From assembly GCA_964514655.1 (NCBI GenBank), contig CAZEQY010000050.1, forward strand, positions 1 through 8,657: 8,657 nucleotides of DNA, written 5' to 3'. Made by a program: the position numbers and the translations under genes. Origin of the DNA: SZAS-7 sp964514655. Its GTDB lineage: Bacteria > Chlamydiota > Chlamydiia > Chlamydiales > FEN-1388. The notes under the pieces are model-generated. The model worked only from the letters and a program-made list of their open reading frames with translations. It did not search any database and was not told where the DNA came from. Positions 1 to 6,270 of the stretch are shown piece after piece (the first letter of the stretch is position 1; every line of letters starts with the position of its first letter).

Positions 1-31
1 ACTAAGAAATGAGGGCGTAGGCTTTTTTTGA

Positions 32-211
32 AACACAACATTTGACAATATCTCGCTGATCGTTCAGAAAGGATTAAAGTGCGACACACAACAGATAAAT
101 AACCTACTTTTTGCTGCGTCCTATAGAAACTTTCCTGGACTTATACGGGTACTAGCAGAGGAGTTTCAAACAAAAACACGCAGCCTTAGATCATATGAAA
201 TAAAACCAGAA
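32..211 (+). pseudogene. In-frame upstream coding remnant of the ankyrin-like gene
   Basis: This stretch is open in the same frame as the ORF that starts at 212. It translates to another ankyrin-like unit (NNLLFAASYRNFPGLIRVL, at about 98-154) that aligns with the repeats downstream. It contains no ATG, GTG or TTG in that frame and is closed on its left by TGA at 29-31. Bases 2-28 are also open in this frame. The simplest reading is a longer ankyrin gene interrupted by a nonsense codon. The alternatives are a rare start codon (CTG at 56, for example) or an assembly error. The left edge of the window prevents a decision. Confidence 0.45.
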
Positions 212-697
212 ATGTCCTTTAACAACCTGTTTATAGCTGCAGATCAAGGACACCACGCAGTTGTAGAGGCATTTATCGACGCATGCAAGGATAAAGAAGT
301 CATAAATCGATTATTAGATCGAGCAATAGAAGAAGGACGAACAGAAATAGTTGCACAGCTAGTTGCCAAGGCCTCTCCAAAGTCCACCTCGGACCTTTTG
401 TCACTACTCTCAAAAGCTGTAAAAGCAGGCAAGCCCGAAGTACTTGATATGCTCGTTGGTAGATTTGTTACATTTGGCAACCTACCCGAACTGCTTGTTA
501 GGACCAAAAACTATGTGACTGATAAAGATGCTGTTAAACAGATCGAAGACAAACTTGTTGAAAAATTTGTCAACAAGGGAAATAAAGACTCTACACTCAC
601 CGCTATTAAGAGTTATATAGAACGCAATTACCCTGAATCTAGAGACAGAAAACAAGAGACTTCCTACGTTGAAAAGCTTCTAAAGCGAGTTAGCTAA
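212..697 (+). CDS. Degenerate ankyrin-repeat-like protein, probably a 3' fragment
   Basis: The 161-residue reading contains helix-pair units resembling degenerate ankyrin repeats. Matches to the xxLxxAAxxGxxxVVxxLI pattern occur at about residues 4-24 (NNLFIAADQGHHAVVEAFID), 33-53 (RLLDRAIEEGRTEIVAQLV) and 64-84 (LSKAVKAGKPEVLDMLV). They are followed by a Lys/Glu-rich helical tail. Ankyrin proteins generally bind other proteins, and chlamydiae have many, some of them secreted; the partner here is unknown. ATG 212 is the only ordinary start in this frame, but it is preceded by only a weak ribosome-binding site (ACCAGAA). A clear repeat unit lies upstream of it in the same frame, so 212 is unlikely to be the original start. 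There is no signal peptide or membrane segment. The gene converges on the hydrolase and overlaps its stop region by 8 bp. It could be a short functional protein or the remnant of a longer gene. Confidence 0.55.
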   Translation: MSFNNLFIAADQGHHAVVEAFIDACKDKEVINRLLDRAIEEGRTEIVAQLVAKASPKSTSDLLSLLSKAVKAGKPEVLDMLVGRFVTFGNLPELLVRTKNYVTDKDAVKQIEDKLVEKFVNKGNKDSTLTAIKSYIERNYPESRDRKQETSYVEKLLKRVS

Positions 698-1874
698 CAA
701 GTATCTTGTCTGTAAATAGCTTGGGATTACCCACAATAAAGTGCCGAAGATCTTGCGGCGTTATCCACTTAGCATCGTACTGAAACTGCACCTTTTCACC
801 TAAAGCTCGCGAGTAGCGCCAGGTGTTAATGCGCGACCAGATGGTTCGTACAAGAGCTTTTCCAAGAAGCGTGTCTGCCTTTGGCAATTCAGCATCCTTA
901 CCCAAAACTTCAGGTACCACTTTTTGGCTTTCTGCAGCCTGAAAGCAGTATGTCACAAAATTTGAGCAGAAAAAGTCTTTAAAGAAGACAAATGAGAGCG
1001 GCGCCTCTTTATTTTTTGCATCAAAGTAGGCCTTGAGGTAGCGCTGCTTTGCAAAATGGCCAAAAGAACTTGAGTGCCAAAGTGATCTAAGTGCATTTAA
1101 AAAGGCATATTTGTGGGGGTGCTTTTTGCCTGCATTAGGCCCTAGCGGCTCAGCGGTACAGTCACAAGATATATTTTTAGCATGTTCTACCGCCTCTTTT
1201 GCAAGCTCTTGATCTTTTGGACGTGTGATTAAAAACTGCATGCCGCTACTCGTATCCATAAACTCTGGATCAAGCATGTTAATTCGTCGAAGCTGCACCC
1301 TGCCATTTGGCACGGTCATAGCTTCTGCAACCTGGCCATTACCAAGGTAGATAGCAACGTGGGAGTATTTATAGGACTCTCGGTCCCGAAATGGCGCACG
1401 GGTTATGCCTCTAAAAATCTTCTGAGCCGTGACAACAATATTAGAAACATTATCAGGAACTTTCTTAAAAACAAGATCACCCGGCTTTAATTTGTCTATA
1501 AAGGATGGATCAGATGCCTTCAGTACTGTAAGTTTGCGATTTTTTATGGTATCAAGCTTGGGTCCAAGCTCATCCGGAGCAAGTCTCTGTCTGAGAAATG
1601 ATTTAAAGAGCCATCGAACTTTCTGTGTGGTGATAGCCCTACCCTCGATTGGTTGTAAAACCTCTAAAACCTTTGTGGAAAGGGTCTTTCTTTCTAAATG
1701 GCTCGTAGTAGCCTTAGCTGCCAAAAATAGCTGATTTACAAGCTCATCTTTATGATAATAGGTTGTTTTGCCACGATGCTCTACCCGTACAGTCCTACCA
1801 AAAACATGTAATACCCAGCCAATAAAGCCTGTATATGCAGTCACCTGACTTATATGTGCATCTATTTTGGTCAT
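690..1874 (-). CDS. Permuted papain-like cysteine hydrolase (YiiX / NlpC-P60 superfamily)
   Basis: This 394-residue protein has a recognisable core at about residues 128-312. It begins with LKPGDLVFKK, the usual entry strand of NlpC/P60-type folds, followed by YSHVAIYLGNG with His172, an acidic residue in QVAEAM (Glu184), and FFCSNFVTYC with Cys303. His before Cys is the order expected in circularly permuted members such as YiiX-like proteins, which are amidases, peptidases or acyl-transfer enzymes. Residues 1-125 and the C-terminal 80 residues match nothing I recognise. A cysteine pair (CDC, 237-239) lies in the insert between His and Cys. No signal peptide is visible, so the protein acts in the cytoplasm or leaves by a specialised route. 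Its ATG follows AGGAA with 9 nt spacing, and it lies 44 bp below the glycosyltransferase gene with a separate promoter candidate. The substrate cannot be told from sequence: cell-wall peptide or a host or bacterial acyl/amide bond are both possible. Confidence 0.7.
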   Translation of the reverse strand: MTKIDAHISQVTAYTGFIGWVLHVFGRTVRVEHRGKTTYYHKDELVNQLFLAAKATTSHLERKTLSTKVLEVLQPIEGRAITTQKVRWLFKSFLRQRLAPDELGPKLDTIKNRKLTVLKASDPSFIDKLKPGDLVFKKVPDNVSNIVVTAQKIFRGITRAPFRDRESYKYSHVAIYLGNGQVAEAMTVPNGRVQLRRINMLDPEFMDTSSGMQFLITRPKDQELAKEAVEHAKNISCDCTAEPLGPNAGKKHPHKYAFLNALRSLWHSSSFGHFAKQRYLKAYFDAKNKEAPLSFVFFKDFFCSNFVTYCFQAAESQKVVPEVLGKDAELPKADTLLGKALVRTIWSRINTWRYSRALGEKVQFQYDAKWITPQDLRHFIVGNPKLFTDKILVS

Positions 1875-1900
1875 TACAAAATTCCTATTTTATAGAAATT

Positions 1901-1929
1901 ATTATAACATATCCACCATTATAAAGCAA
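1901..1929 (-). promoter_or_regulatory. Candidate sigma-70-type promoter for the hydrolase gene
   Basis: On the minus strand, TTGCTT (1929-1924) is followed after a 17-bp spacer by a perfect TATAAT (1906-1901). Transcription would start near 1894, leaving a leader of about 20 nt that contains AGGAA before the ATG at 1874. The -35 box lies in the last codons of the glycosyltransferase gene, so the hydrolase may be expressed separately from the operon upstream. This is a pattern match only. Confidence 0.4.
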
Positions 1930-3070
1930 GGACGGTTTTTTGTAGTATTTTATCTATCTGATTAGAAAAGTCTAGGTGGGAAACGGCCTGGCGTATGGTA
2001 GCAGCGGATTCTAAAGTCTTTGGATGGCTTAGGGCATCTTGTAGAGCTGATGCTAGCTCTTGAGGGTCTTGGAGCTCAGAAAAGATGGTTCCCAGCCTTT
2101 TGTTGGCTATCACCTCAGAGCCTCCATTAGAGGATGAAGAGACCACGCGCAAGCCCATTGCAAGGGCTTCTACCGTTACATTAGCAAAAGGATCATATAG
2201 TGAAGGAATAACGAGTGTATCTGACGCACTATAGTAGGTCTTTGTCTCTGAAACAGGGCCTACAAAAATCACATCCTTTTCAAGGCCAAGCGCCTTTGCC
2301 TTCTGCATAAAGGGTGCAGGATTTTTCTCCTTGCCGACAACAGTAAGCTGAAAAGTTTTCTTTGGAAGGCATGCTAAAGCCTCTAGCAACAGCCCGAGCC
2401 CCTTCCTTCCATACTCATTGCCAACAAAAAGAAACTGGTGAAGGTGCGGGTGTAAACCATGGGCTTTCATGATATGCTCTCGCAGCCTTTCTCCCTCAGT
2501 GAAGGGCTTTTCAAGCTCCTTCCACTCTACGCCATTATGTACTACGGTAATTTTTTTGGGGTCTACAAGGGGATAAAAGGTGCATATCTCTTCTTCAACA
2601 AGATGAGAATTCACAAATAGGCATCTAAGATTTGGGCTTTCGAAGGTAGCCTTTTCCATCTCCAAAATAAGCTGGTGCAAGGGGTTAATGCTAAAGCTTA
2701 AGCCCTTAAGCCAAGAATCTACTTTTTTTCGCCTTTCTAGATATGCTCTATGACAGCCGTTACCTGCCCTATAGTGGCTTTGTGGGCAAAAGTTACGCTC
2801 TAGGCCAAAGACAACATCCGGCTTAGAATCTGCCACATACTTTTTACAGGCGCTATCAAAGCGCATGATCTCATAGAGTGAAAATGACGATTTGTTCCCC
2901 AAAGAAACAACCCGAAAGGGCACATCCCCTAAAGCCCCTTCCTGATAGTCTGTAGTAAGGATAGTAACATCAAGACCTTGCTTGCTAAACCCGTGCGCTA
3001 GTCGAAGGGTATATTTTTCAAGACCCCCACGCTTAAGTATAGCAGTTTTAAGAAAAACGATCTTACTCAT
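1919..3070 (-). CDS. WaaG-like GT4 family glycosyltransferase
   Basis: This 383-residue GT-B enzyme probably adds a sugar to the lipopolysaccharide core, or to another envelope glycan, at the cytoplasmic face of the inner membrane. The N-terminal domain (about 1-190) has the RGGLEKY glycine loop (14-20). It also has a YRAGNGCHRAYL segment (100-111) resembling a conserved stretch of WaaG/RfaG-type core transferases. The C-terminal GT4 domain (about 205-360) has FVGNEYGRKG (215-224), VVGKEKNP, and the nucleotide-sugar site DPFANVTVE (Asp293 to Glu301), which is the family's E-x7-E motif with Asp in first place, a common variant. It is full length and has no membrane segment. Its ATG overlaps the cdaR stop codon by 8 bp (ATGAGTAA), which implies translational coupling. 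The donor sugar and acceptor cannot be read from the sequence, and a heptose-less chlamydial LPS would need an acceptor different from that of enteric WaaG. Confidence 0.8.
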   Translation of the reverse strand: MSKIVFLKTAILKRGGLEKYTLRLAHGFSKQGLDVTILTTDYQEGALGDVPFRVVSLGNKSSFSLYEIMRFDSACKKYVADSKPDVVFGLERNFCPQSHYRAGNGCHRAYLERRKKVDSWLKGLSFSINPLHQLILEMEKATFESPNLRCLFVNSHLVEEEICTFYPLVDPKKITVVHNGVEWKELEKPFTEGERLREHIMKAHGLHPHLHQFLFVGNEYGRKGLGLLLEALACLPKKTFQLTVVGKEKNPAPFMQKAKALGLEKDVIFVGPVSETKTYYSASDTLVIPSLYDPFANVTVEALAMGLRVVSSSSNGGSEVIANKRLGTIFSELQDPQELASALQDALSHPKTLESAATIRQAVSHLDFSNQIDKILQKTVLAL

Positions 3071-4298
3071 AGCCCTTTATGACAATACCATTTTGGCTAA
3101 GATAGGCTTTGATCGTGAAGAGTTTATTCTTTGCTGTTAAGAGGCGAAAGCGCTGCATATATTCGCGAAAGCGGATGCGCAAGGCATCTTCTCGCAGCGA
3201 GTTATGATAGCCATTTTTATCTTTAGTGCTCGAAAGAAGCAGTTTTACATACTCCTCTTCAAGCGTTTGAGGATCAACAAATTCAATTGACGTCTGCAAA
3301 GGCTCGTGATGGTCTTTTTTTGACGCTATAATTACAACTTCGATATGATCGCGCACAATGTCTAAAAAGAGGCGGCTTACATCGTCAGCAAAGAGAGGCA
3401 TTGTTGTGGAAAAAACCTTTTGATTCTCTACAAGACCATCACTCGGAAGCAAGGGGTAGCTCACAGGGTTTACAGAACTTACTGTCGCAAGAGGATAGAA
3501 GACACGTACGGGCACTTCTCGATCAAGGGGCAACAGCTCTTTTCGCAAAAAGTCAATATGCAGATTTTTTGCTTCCGGGCCGTTAATATCTTGTCGCATG
3601 TCGTGCAAAAAAGGTATCTGCACTTTTTTCCAGCTATCAGGAACGGGAAAACTCACCTCATCGCCCTGTATAGAATGCAGTGTGGCAAGGCTATTTAAAT
3701 CATCTGCTGATATATCGTTAAGATCAAACGTCAGCTCTAAGCCTTTTGCCTGAAGGGCTTTTACATCTTCTTCCGGGCCGCTTACAACTTGAGATAACTT
3801 TTGGGGCCATATATCAAGAAACTGATAGCCCTCTGGCGGCTCACCTTTTGGATGTGTGATATAAATTGGCACCTTGTCAGTAAGAAGACGGCTTAAGCGA
3901 AGCACAAACTCACTTTGAGATAGGTTTGTCACATTGTGGATAAGGTCGATATCGGGGTTTAGGCTCACAAGGTTTTTCTTTGCTACCTGTACAATCCACT
4001 CATCAGGCTTTTGTGAAGCATCGATAACAACTTCAAAATCACCAGGCTCTAAGCGCTCGACAATGTCTTTATTGCCTGTAAGCGTAAGTGTGAGCTTACG
4101 GTCTAAAATACCATTTGGCATGAGGCCGCGAATTGTTTTATCTGCTGCTAAGTTAACAACGCGTATTGGTACGTGCGTGAAGGTGCGAGTTGCCGTAATG
4201 GAATTATGCACCAAAAACCAGATGCAGATTGCCGAAAGAATCGCTATAAGCTTTCTCTGGAAGTTTTCAACAAATATCTTCTTTAAGATTCTTTCCAT
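3063..4298 (-). CDS. cdaR: CdaR (YbbR-domain regulator of diadenylate cyclase)
   Basis: This is a membrane-anchored extracytoplasmic protein of 411 residues from the ATG at 4298; a GTG at 4310 would add four. A single membrane helix (KLIAILSAICIWFLVHNSI, about residues 16-34) near the N-terminus is followed by a long beta-rich region of YbbR-type repeats. The clearest repeat is the second (PIYITHPKGEPPEGYQFLD...LSQVVSGPEEDVKAL), with the family's G-x-P-x-x-G-Y and P-x-x-V-x-G-P features. In other bacteria CdaR binds the membrane part of CdaA and tunes c-di-AMP synthesis, and chlamydiae carry the pair in the same order (CT012-CT011 in C. trachomatis). The ATG at 4298 is preceded closely by GAGG, whereas the GTG at 4310 has no visible ribosome-binding site. 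The gene overlaps cdaA by 16 bp (28 from the GTG) and the next gene by 8 bp, so translation is probably coupled on both sides. Confidence 0.85.
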   Translation of the reverse strand: MERILKKIFVENFQRKLIAILSAICIWFLVHNSITATRTFTHVPIRVVNLAADKTIRGLMPNGILDRKLTLTLTGNKDIVERLEPGDFEVVIDASQKPDEWIVQVAKKNLVSLNPDIDLIHNVTNLSQSEFVLRLSRLLTDKVPIYITHPKGEPPEGYQFLDIWPQKLSQVVSGPEEDVKALQAKGLELTFDLNDISADDLNSLATLHSIQGDEVSFPVPDSWKKVQIPFLHDMRQDINGPEAKNLHIDFLRKELLPLDREVPVRVFYPLATVSSVNPVSYPLLPSDGLVENQKVFSTTMPLFADDVSRLFLDIVRDHIEVVIIASKKDHHEPLQTSIEFVDPQTLEEEYVKLLLSSTKDKNGYHNSLREDALRIRFREYMQRFRLLTAKNKLFTIKAYLSQNGIVIKGYE

Positions 4299-5101
4299 GA
4301 CCTCAACCACTCATTCAGTGAAAGTTTGCTCGCAATCTCAGACTTTGGTGGATTAAAGATACTGCGCAAAATACCCTTAAAGCGGTCCATCTTCACACCG
4401 CGTGTCATGATGCCCTCTCTTGCGATACTCACCTTACCTGTCTCTTCTGAGACAACGATGCTTAAAGCATCCGTAAGCTGGGTGATGCCAAGTGCTGCGC
4501 GGTGACGCGTACCCATAGAGCGAGAAATCTGCGAGCTATCATCAGCAAGCGGCAATATGACAGCAGCTGCCAAAATTGTTGTACCGCGGATAAGCACCGC
4601 GCCGTCATGTAAGGGCGAGCTTGCAGTAAAAATAGACTCCAAAAGCTCTGAAGAAAACTGGCTATTCAAGATGACAGCGCGAGAGGCAAACTCATCTAAA
4701 GAATCCTGGTTTTCAAGCAGAATAAGTGCCCCAATACGCCGTTCTGAAAGTCGGTATACGGTATTTGTAAGGCTATCCAAAAAGCGGTCAAACTCGCTTA
4801 GCTCCTCATACTTTTTGCCCTTTACGCTTAGCTTAGATAGTGCAAGACGAATTTCCGGCTGAAAGATAATGAGCATGGCAATGATAGCCACGCTCACAAA
4901 GCTATGCATAAGGCTTTGGAGCACGGGAAAGTGAAGCCAGCTTGCAAACAAAAAGAGCGCTAAAAAGATGATCACGCCAAGCACAAGGTCCATAGCGCGA
5001 GTATTCCAGAAAAACGAGAGAAGATAGTAAATCACGCAGGCGATAATAACAATTTCAACTGCAGGCACAATGTAGGGCATAAAGCTCTGAAATGTCTGCA
5101 T
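4283..5101 (-). CDS. cdaA: Membrane diadenylate cyclase CdaA (DacA, YbbP)
   Basis: The enzyme makes cyclic di-AMP from two ATP. Its 272 residues are the normal family length. Three hydrophobic helices at about 10-30, 36-55 and 63-80 anchor it in the inner membrane, followed by a linker (about 82-108) and the DisA_N cyclase domain (about 110-250). The two signature motifs are intact: the DGA motif in SPLHDGAVLI (Asp166-Gly167-Ala168) and the RHR motif in GTRHRAALG (Arg199-His200-Arg201). The ATG at 5101 has a strong ribosome-binding site, AGAGGAA, 4 nt upstream of the start. In C. trachomatis the homologue produces c-di-AMP that the host senses through STING. Here the gene follows the exonuclease by 38 bp and overlaps cdaR. 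I see no convincing separate promoter: TATGAT at 5132-5127 lacks a -35 partner. It is therefore probably transcribed from upstream of the exonuclease gene. Confidence 0.95.
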   Translation of the reverse strand: MQTFQSFMPYIVPAVEIVIIACVIYYLLSFFWNTRAMDLVLGVIIFLALFLFASWLHFPVLQSLMHSFVSVAIIAMLIIFQPEIRLALSKLSVKGKKYEELSEFDRFLDSLTNTVYRLSERRIGALILLENQDSLDEFASRAVILNSQFSSELLESIFTASSPLHDGAVLIRGTTILAAAVILPLADDSSQISRSMGTRHRAALGITQLTDALSIVVSEETGKVSIAREGIMTRGVKMDRFKGILRSIFNPPKSEIASKLSLNEWLRSWKES

Positions 5102-5139
5102 ACTTCCTCTGATTTACAAAGAAGAAATCATAGCAGTTT

Positions 5140-5733
5140 TTACTTATTAAGGCCAGGAAATCCCACAACTTTGCCGTAGCATAAAAGTAGGTGATCAACG
5201 CCTTGCATGGCTCTATGAGGTTTTGGCTCGCCGGGCAGCTCAAAGCTGTGAGCAATGTGATCTTTTGAAAGCCAAATTTCATCAGGCAATGATAGCTCAA
5301 GTGCCGCAGTTTTTTGCACTTCAAGTGCCCAGTACATAGAAGCAAGATCGAGCCAGTGATATGGCCAGTGCATCTTTTCTTGCGTGTAGCAGTCTATAAG
5401 ATGTGAAAAAAAGGCGCGGTCAAAAGATGGATTTTGGCAGATAAAGACGGACTTTCCTCGCTGAATGCCAAGCTTTGTAAAGAGCGTGCAGATAGCATCG
5501 CCTACTTCTTTTTCGCTTTTGCCTTTTGAGACTTCGTCCCAGGAAAAGCCATTTACTTCAAGTGCGCCCCTATCACTTGCCTTCCAGACAGCTTCTGGCT
5601 GGAAAATAAGGGACTCATAGGAGGCAATGTTTTTGCCGCTAGAGAGGTCAACTACCTTGAGAGCTATCTCCAAGAGCTTGTGGCGATAGCTATCGAGGCC
5701 TGTAGTTTCTTGGTCGAGAAAGATGCCGAGCAT
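5140..5733 (-). CDS. DnaQ-like 3'-5' exonuclease (DEDDh family), altered last motif
   Basis: This 197-residue single-domain protein resembles the proofreading exonuclease fold. Exo I is FLDQETTGLD with Asp7 and Glu9. Exo II is QNPSFDRAFF with Asp105, and Exo III has the expected His in PHRAMQGVDHLL (His173). The fourth metal-binding Asp of DEDDh enzymes normally sits five residues after that His; here the position is Gly178 (codon GGC), with an Asp two residues later (Asp180). It could be an active variant using Asp180 or an impaired enzyme. Family members act on DNA or RNA 3' ends; the short length fits a free-standing nuclease rather than a polymerase domain. The ATG at 5733 has no strong ribosome-binding site. 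A good promoter candidate lies upstream, and the gene heads the block that contains cdaA. Confidence 0.8.
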   Translation of the reverse strand: MLGIFLDQETTGLDSYRHKLLEIALKVVDLSSGKNIASYESLIFQPEAVWKASDRGALEVNGFSWDEVSKGKSEKEVGDAICTLFTKLGIQRGKSVFICQNPSFDRAFFSHLIDCYTQEKMHWPYHWLDLASMYWALEVQKTAALELSLPDEIWLSKDHIAHSFELPGEPKPHRAMQGVDHLLLCYGKVVGFPGLNK

Positions 5734-5754
5734 TTACACAATCTTAAAAAAGGG

Positions 5755-5783
5755 TTTCCAAAATTCTATAACCTGATTATAGT
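5755..5783 (+). promoter_or_regulatory. Candidate divergent promoter for the small gene at 5820
   Basis: On the plus strand, TTTCCA (5755-5760) and TATAGT (5778-5783) are separated by 17 bp. The -10 box overlaps the -10 box of the opposing promoter candidate by four bases. The start of transcription would fall near 5790. The -35 box is a weak match, so this is less certain than the opposing one. Confidence 0.3.
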
Positions 5784-5804
5784 AGATGCAGACGTTATCG
5801 TAAA
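5776..5804 (-). promoter_or_regulatory. Candidate promoter for the exonuclease-cdaA block
   Basis: On the minus strand, TTTACG (5804-5799) and a perfect TATAAT (5781-5776) are separated by 17 bp. Transcription would start near 5769, giving a leader of about 36 nt before the ATG at 5733. With no better promoter between the exonuclease and cdaA, this may drive cdaA, cdaR and the glycosyltransferase as well. This is a pattern match only. Confidence 0.45.
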
Positions 5805-5819
5805 AGAGACTTTTAGTGT

Positions 5820-6251
5820 ATGCAACTTTTTAGTTCGCTTCAACAAATGCTTGTTAGGTTTCGCTACCCAGTCTCCATGCCCCAGGAGGTAGCTTCCTCA
5901 CTAGGCGTTCAGATTGAAAATAACATACCATTTCAAAGTTTTCTTACTAAATGCCGTACATGCAGGCCATCGCGCCTGTCCAAATTTATGCCACGAATGG
6001 AAGCCGAGCGTGCCTTTCAGGGCGCCCTTCGCAAAGAACGCTTCTCTTCCAGCAGCCTCTATTCTTTTTATTTTAACGAAGGCTGGCTAGAATTTGAGCT
6101 GCAGTTTGACACAAACTCCCTGCTCCGCCGCCTCTACGTGCATCACAAGCTAATAGACGACCCTGGTGTCTACGAACTCACCCTAGACATCGACGAACAA
6201 CCTCTCCTCCACATCCAAAACGACACCGCGGACAGCCTCTTCATCGCCTAA
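5820..6251 (+). CDS. Unrecognised conserved-looking small protein, 143 aa
   Basis: I do not recognise the family. The ATG at 5820 is the first possible start, since an in-frame TAG lies at 5814-5816; upstream there is only a weak GAGA ribosome-binding signal. The protein has a hydrophobic-amphipathic N-terminus and a basic middle with a C-x-x-C pair (Cys45, Cys48 in KCRTCRPSR). A compact segment follows (about 58-123: ERAFQGALRKERFSSSS, then WLEFELQFDTNSLLRRLYV) that looks like a helix followed by beta strands, and the tail is acidic. No signal peptide or membrane helix is visible. It is divergent from the exonuclease gene and convergent with aconitase. In C. trachomatis a dnaQ-like gene (CT261) neighbours the type III secretion chaperone gene CT260. 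I considered homology, but this basic protein does not look like a typical acidic class I chaperone. The final 20 or so codons are almost all C-ending, unlike the rest of the gene. Confidence 0.7.
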   Translation: MQLFSSLQQMLVRFRYPVSMPQEVASSLGVQIENNIPFQSFLTKCRTCRPSRLSKFMPRMEAERAFQGALRKERFSSSSLYSFYFNEGWLEFELQFDTNSLLRRLYVHHKLIDDPGVYELTLDIDEQPLLHIQNDTADSLFIA

Positions 6252-6253
6252 CC

Positions 6254-6270
6254 TCTTAATCTTAATCTTG
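6254..6270 (+). repeat. 17-bp direct repeat, copy 1 (left of aconitase)
   Basis: The sequence TCTTAATCTTAATCTTG begins 3 bp after the stop codon of the small gene and reaches to within 7 bp of the aconitase stop codon. It is built of two TCTTAA hexamers plus TCTTG. An identical copy in the same orientation lies at 8585-8601, beyond the other end of the aconitase gene. Its last five bases form part of the adjacent palindrome. Confidence 0.85.

Noticed and set aside
22..31. Frameshift in the seven-T run as the cause of the broken ankyrin-like frame
   Set aside because: Changing the number of Ts does not move the TGA (29-31) out of the downstream frame, so a homopolymer error alone cannot restore an open frame.
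244..507. Minus-strand ORF of 87 codons opposite the ankyrin-like gene
   Set aside because: It is Ser/Thr-rich with no recognisable motif, and it lies wholly opposite a frame with clear repeat structure; an antisense shadow.
3934..4356. Plus-strand ORF of 140 codons opposite cdaR and the end of cdaA
   Set aside because: It lies opposite recognised genes with family motifs; its low-complexity Ser/Arg composition is typical of antisense reading.
5127..5132. TATGAT as a separate promoter for cdaA
   Set aside because: No acceptable -35 box is found 16-18 bp upstream; co-transcription with the exonuclease gene is simpler.
5055..5345. Minus-strand ORF of 96 codons spanning the exonuclease end and cdaA start
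   Set aside because: It is out of frame with two well-supported genes and has no family motif of its own.
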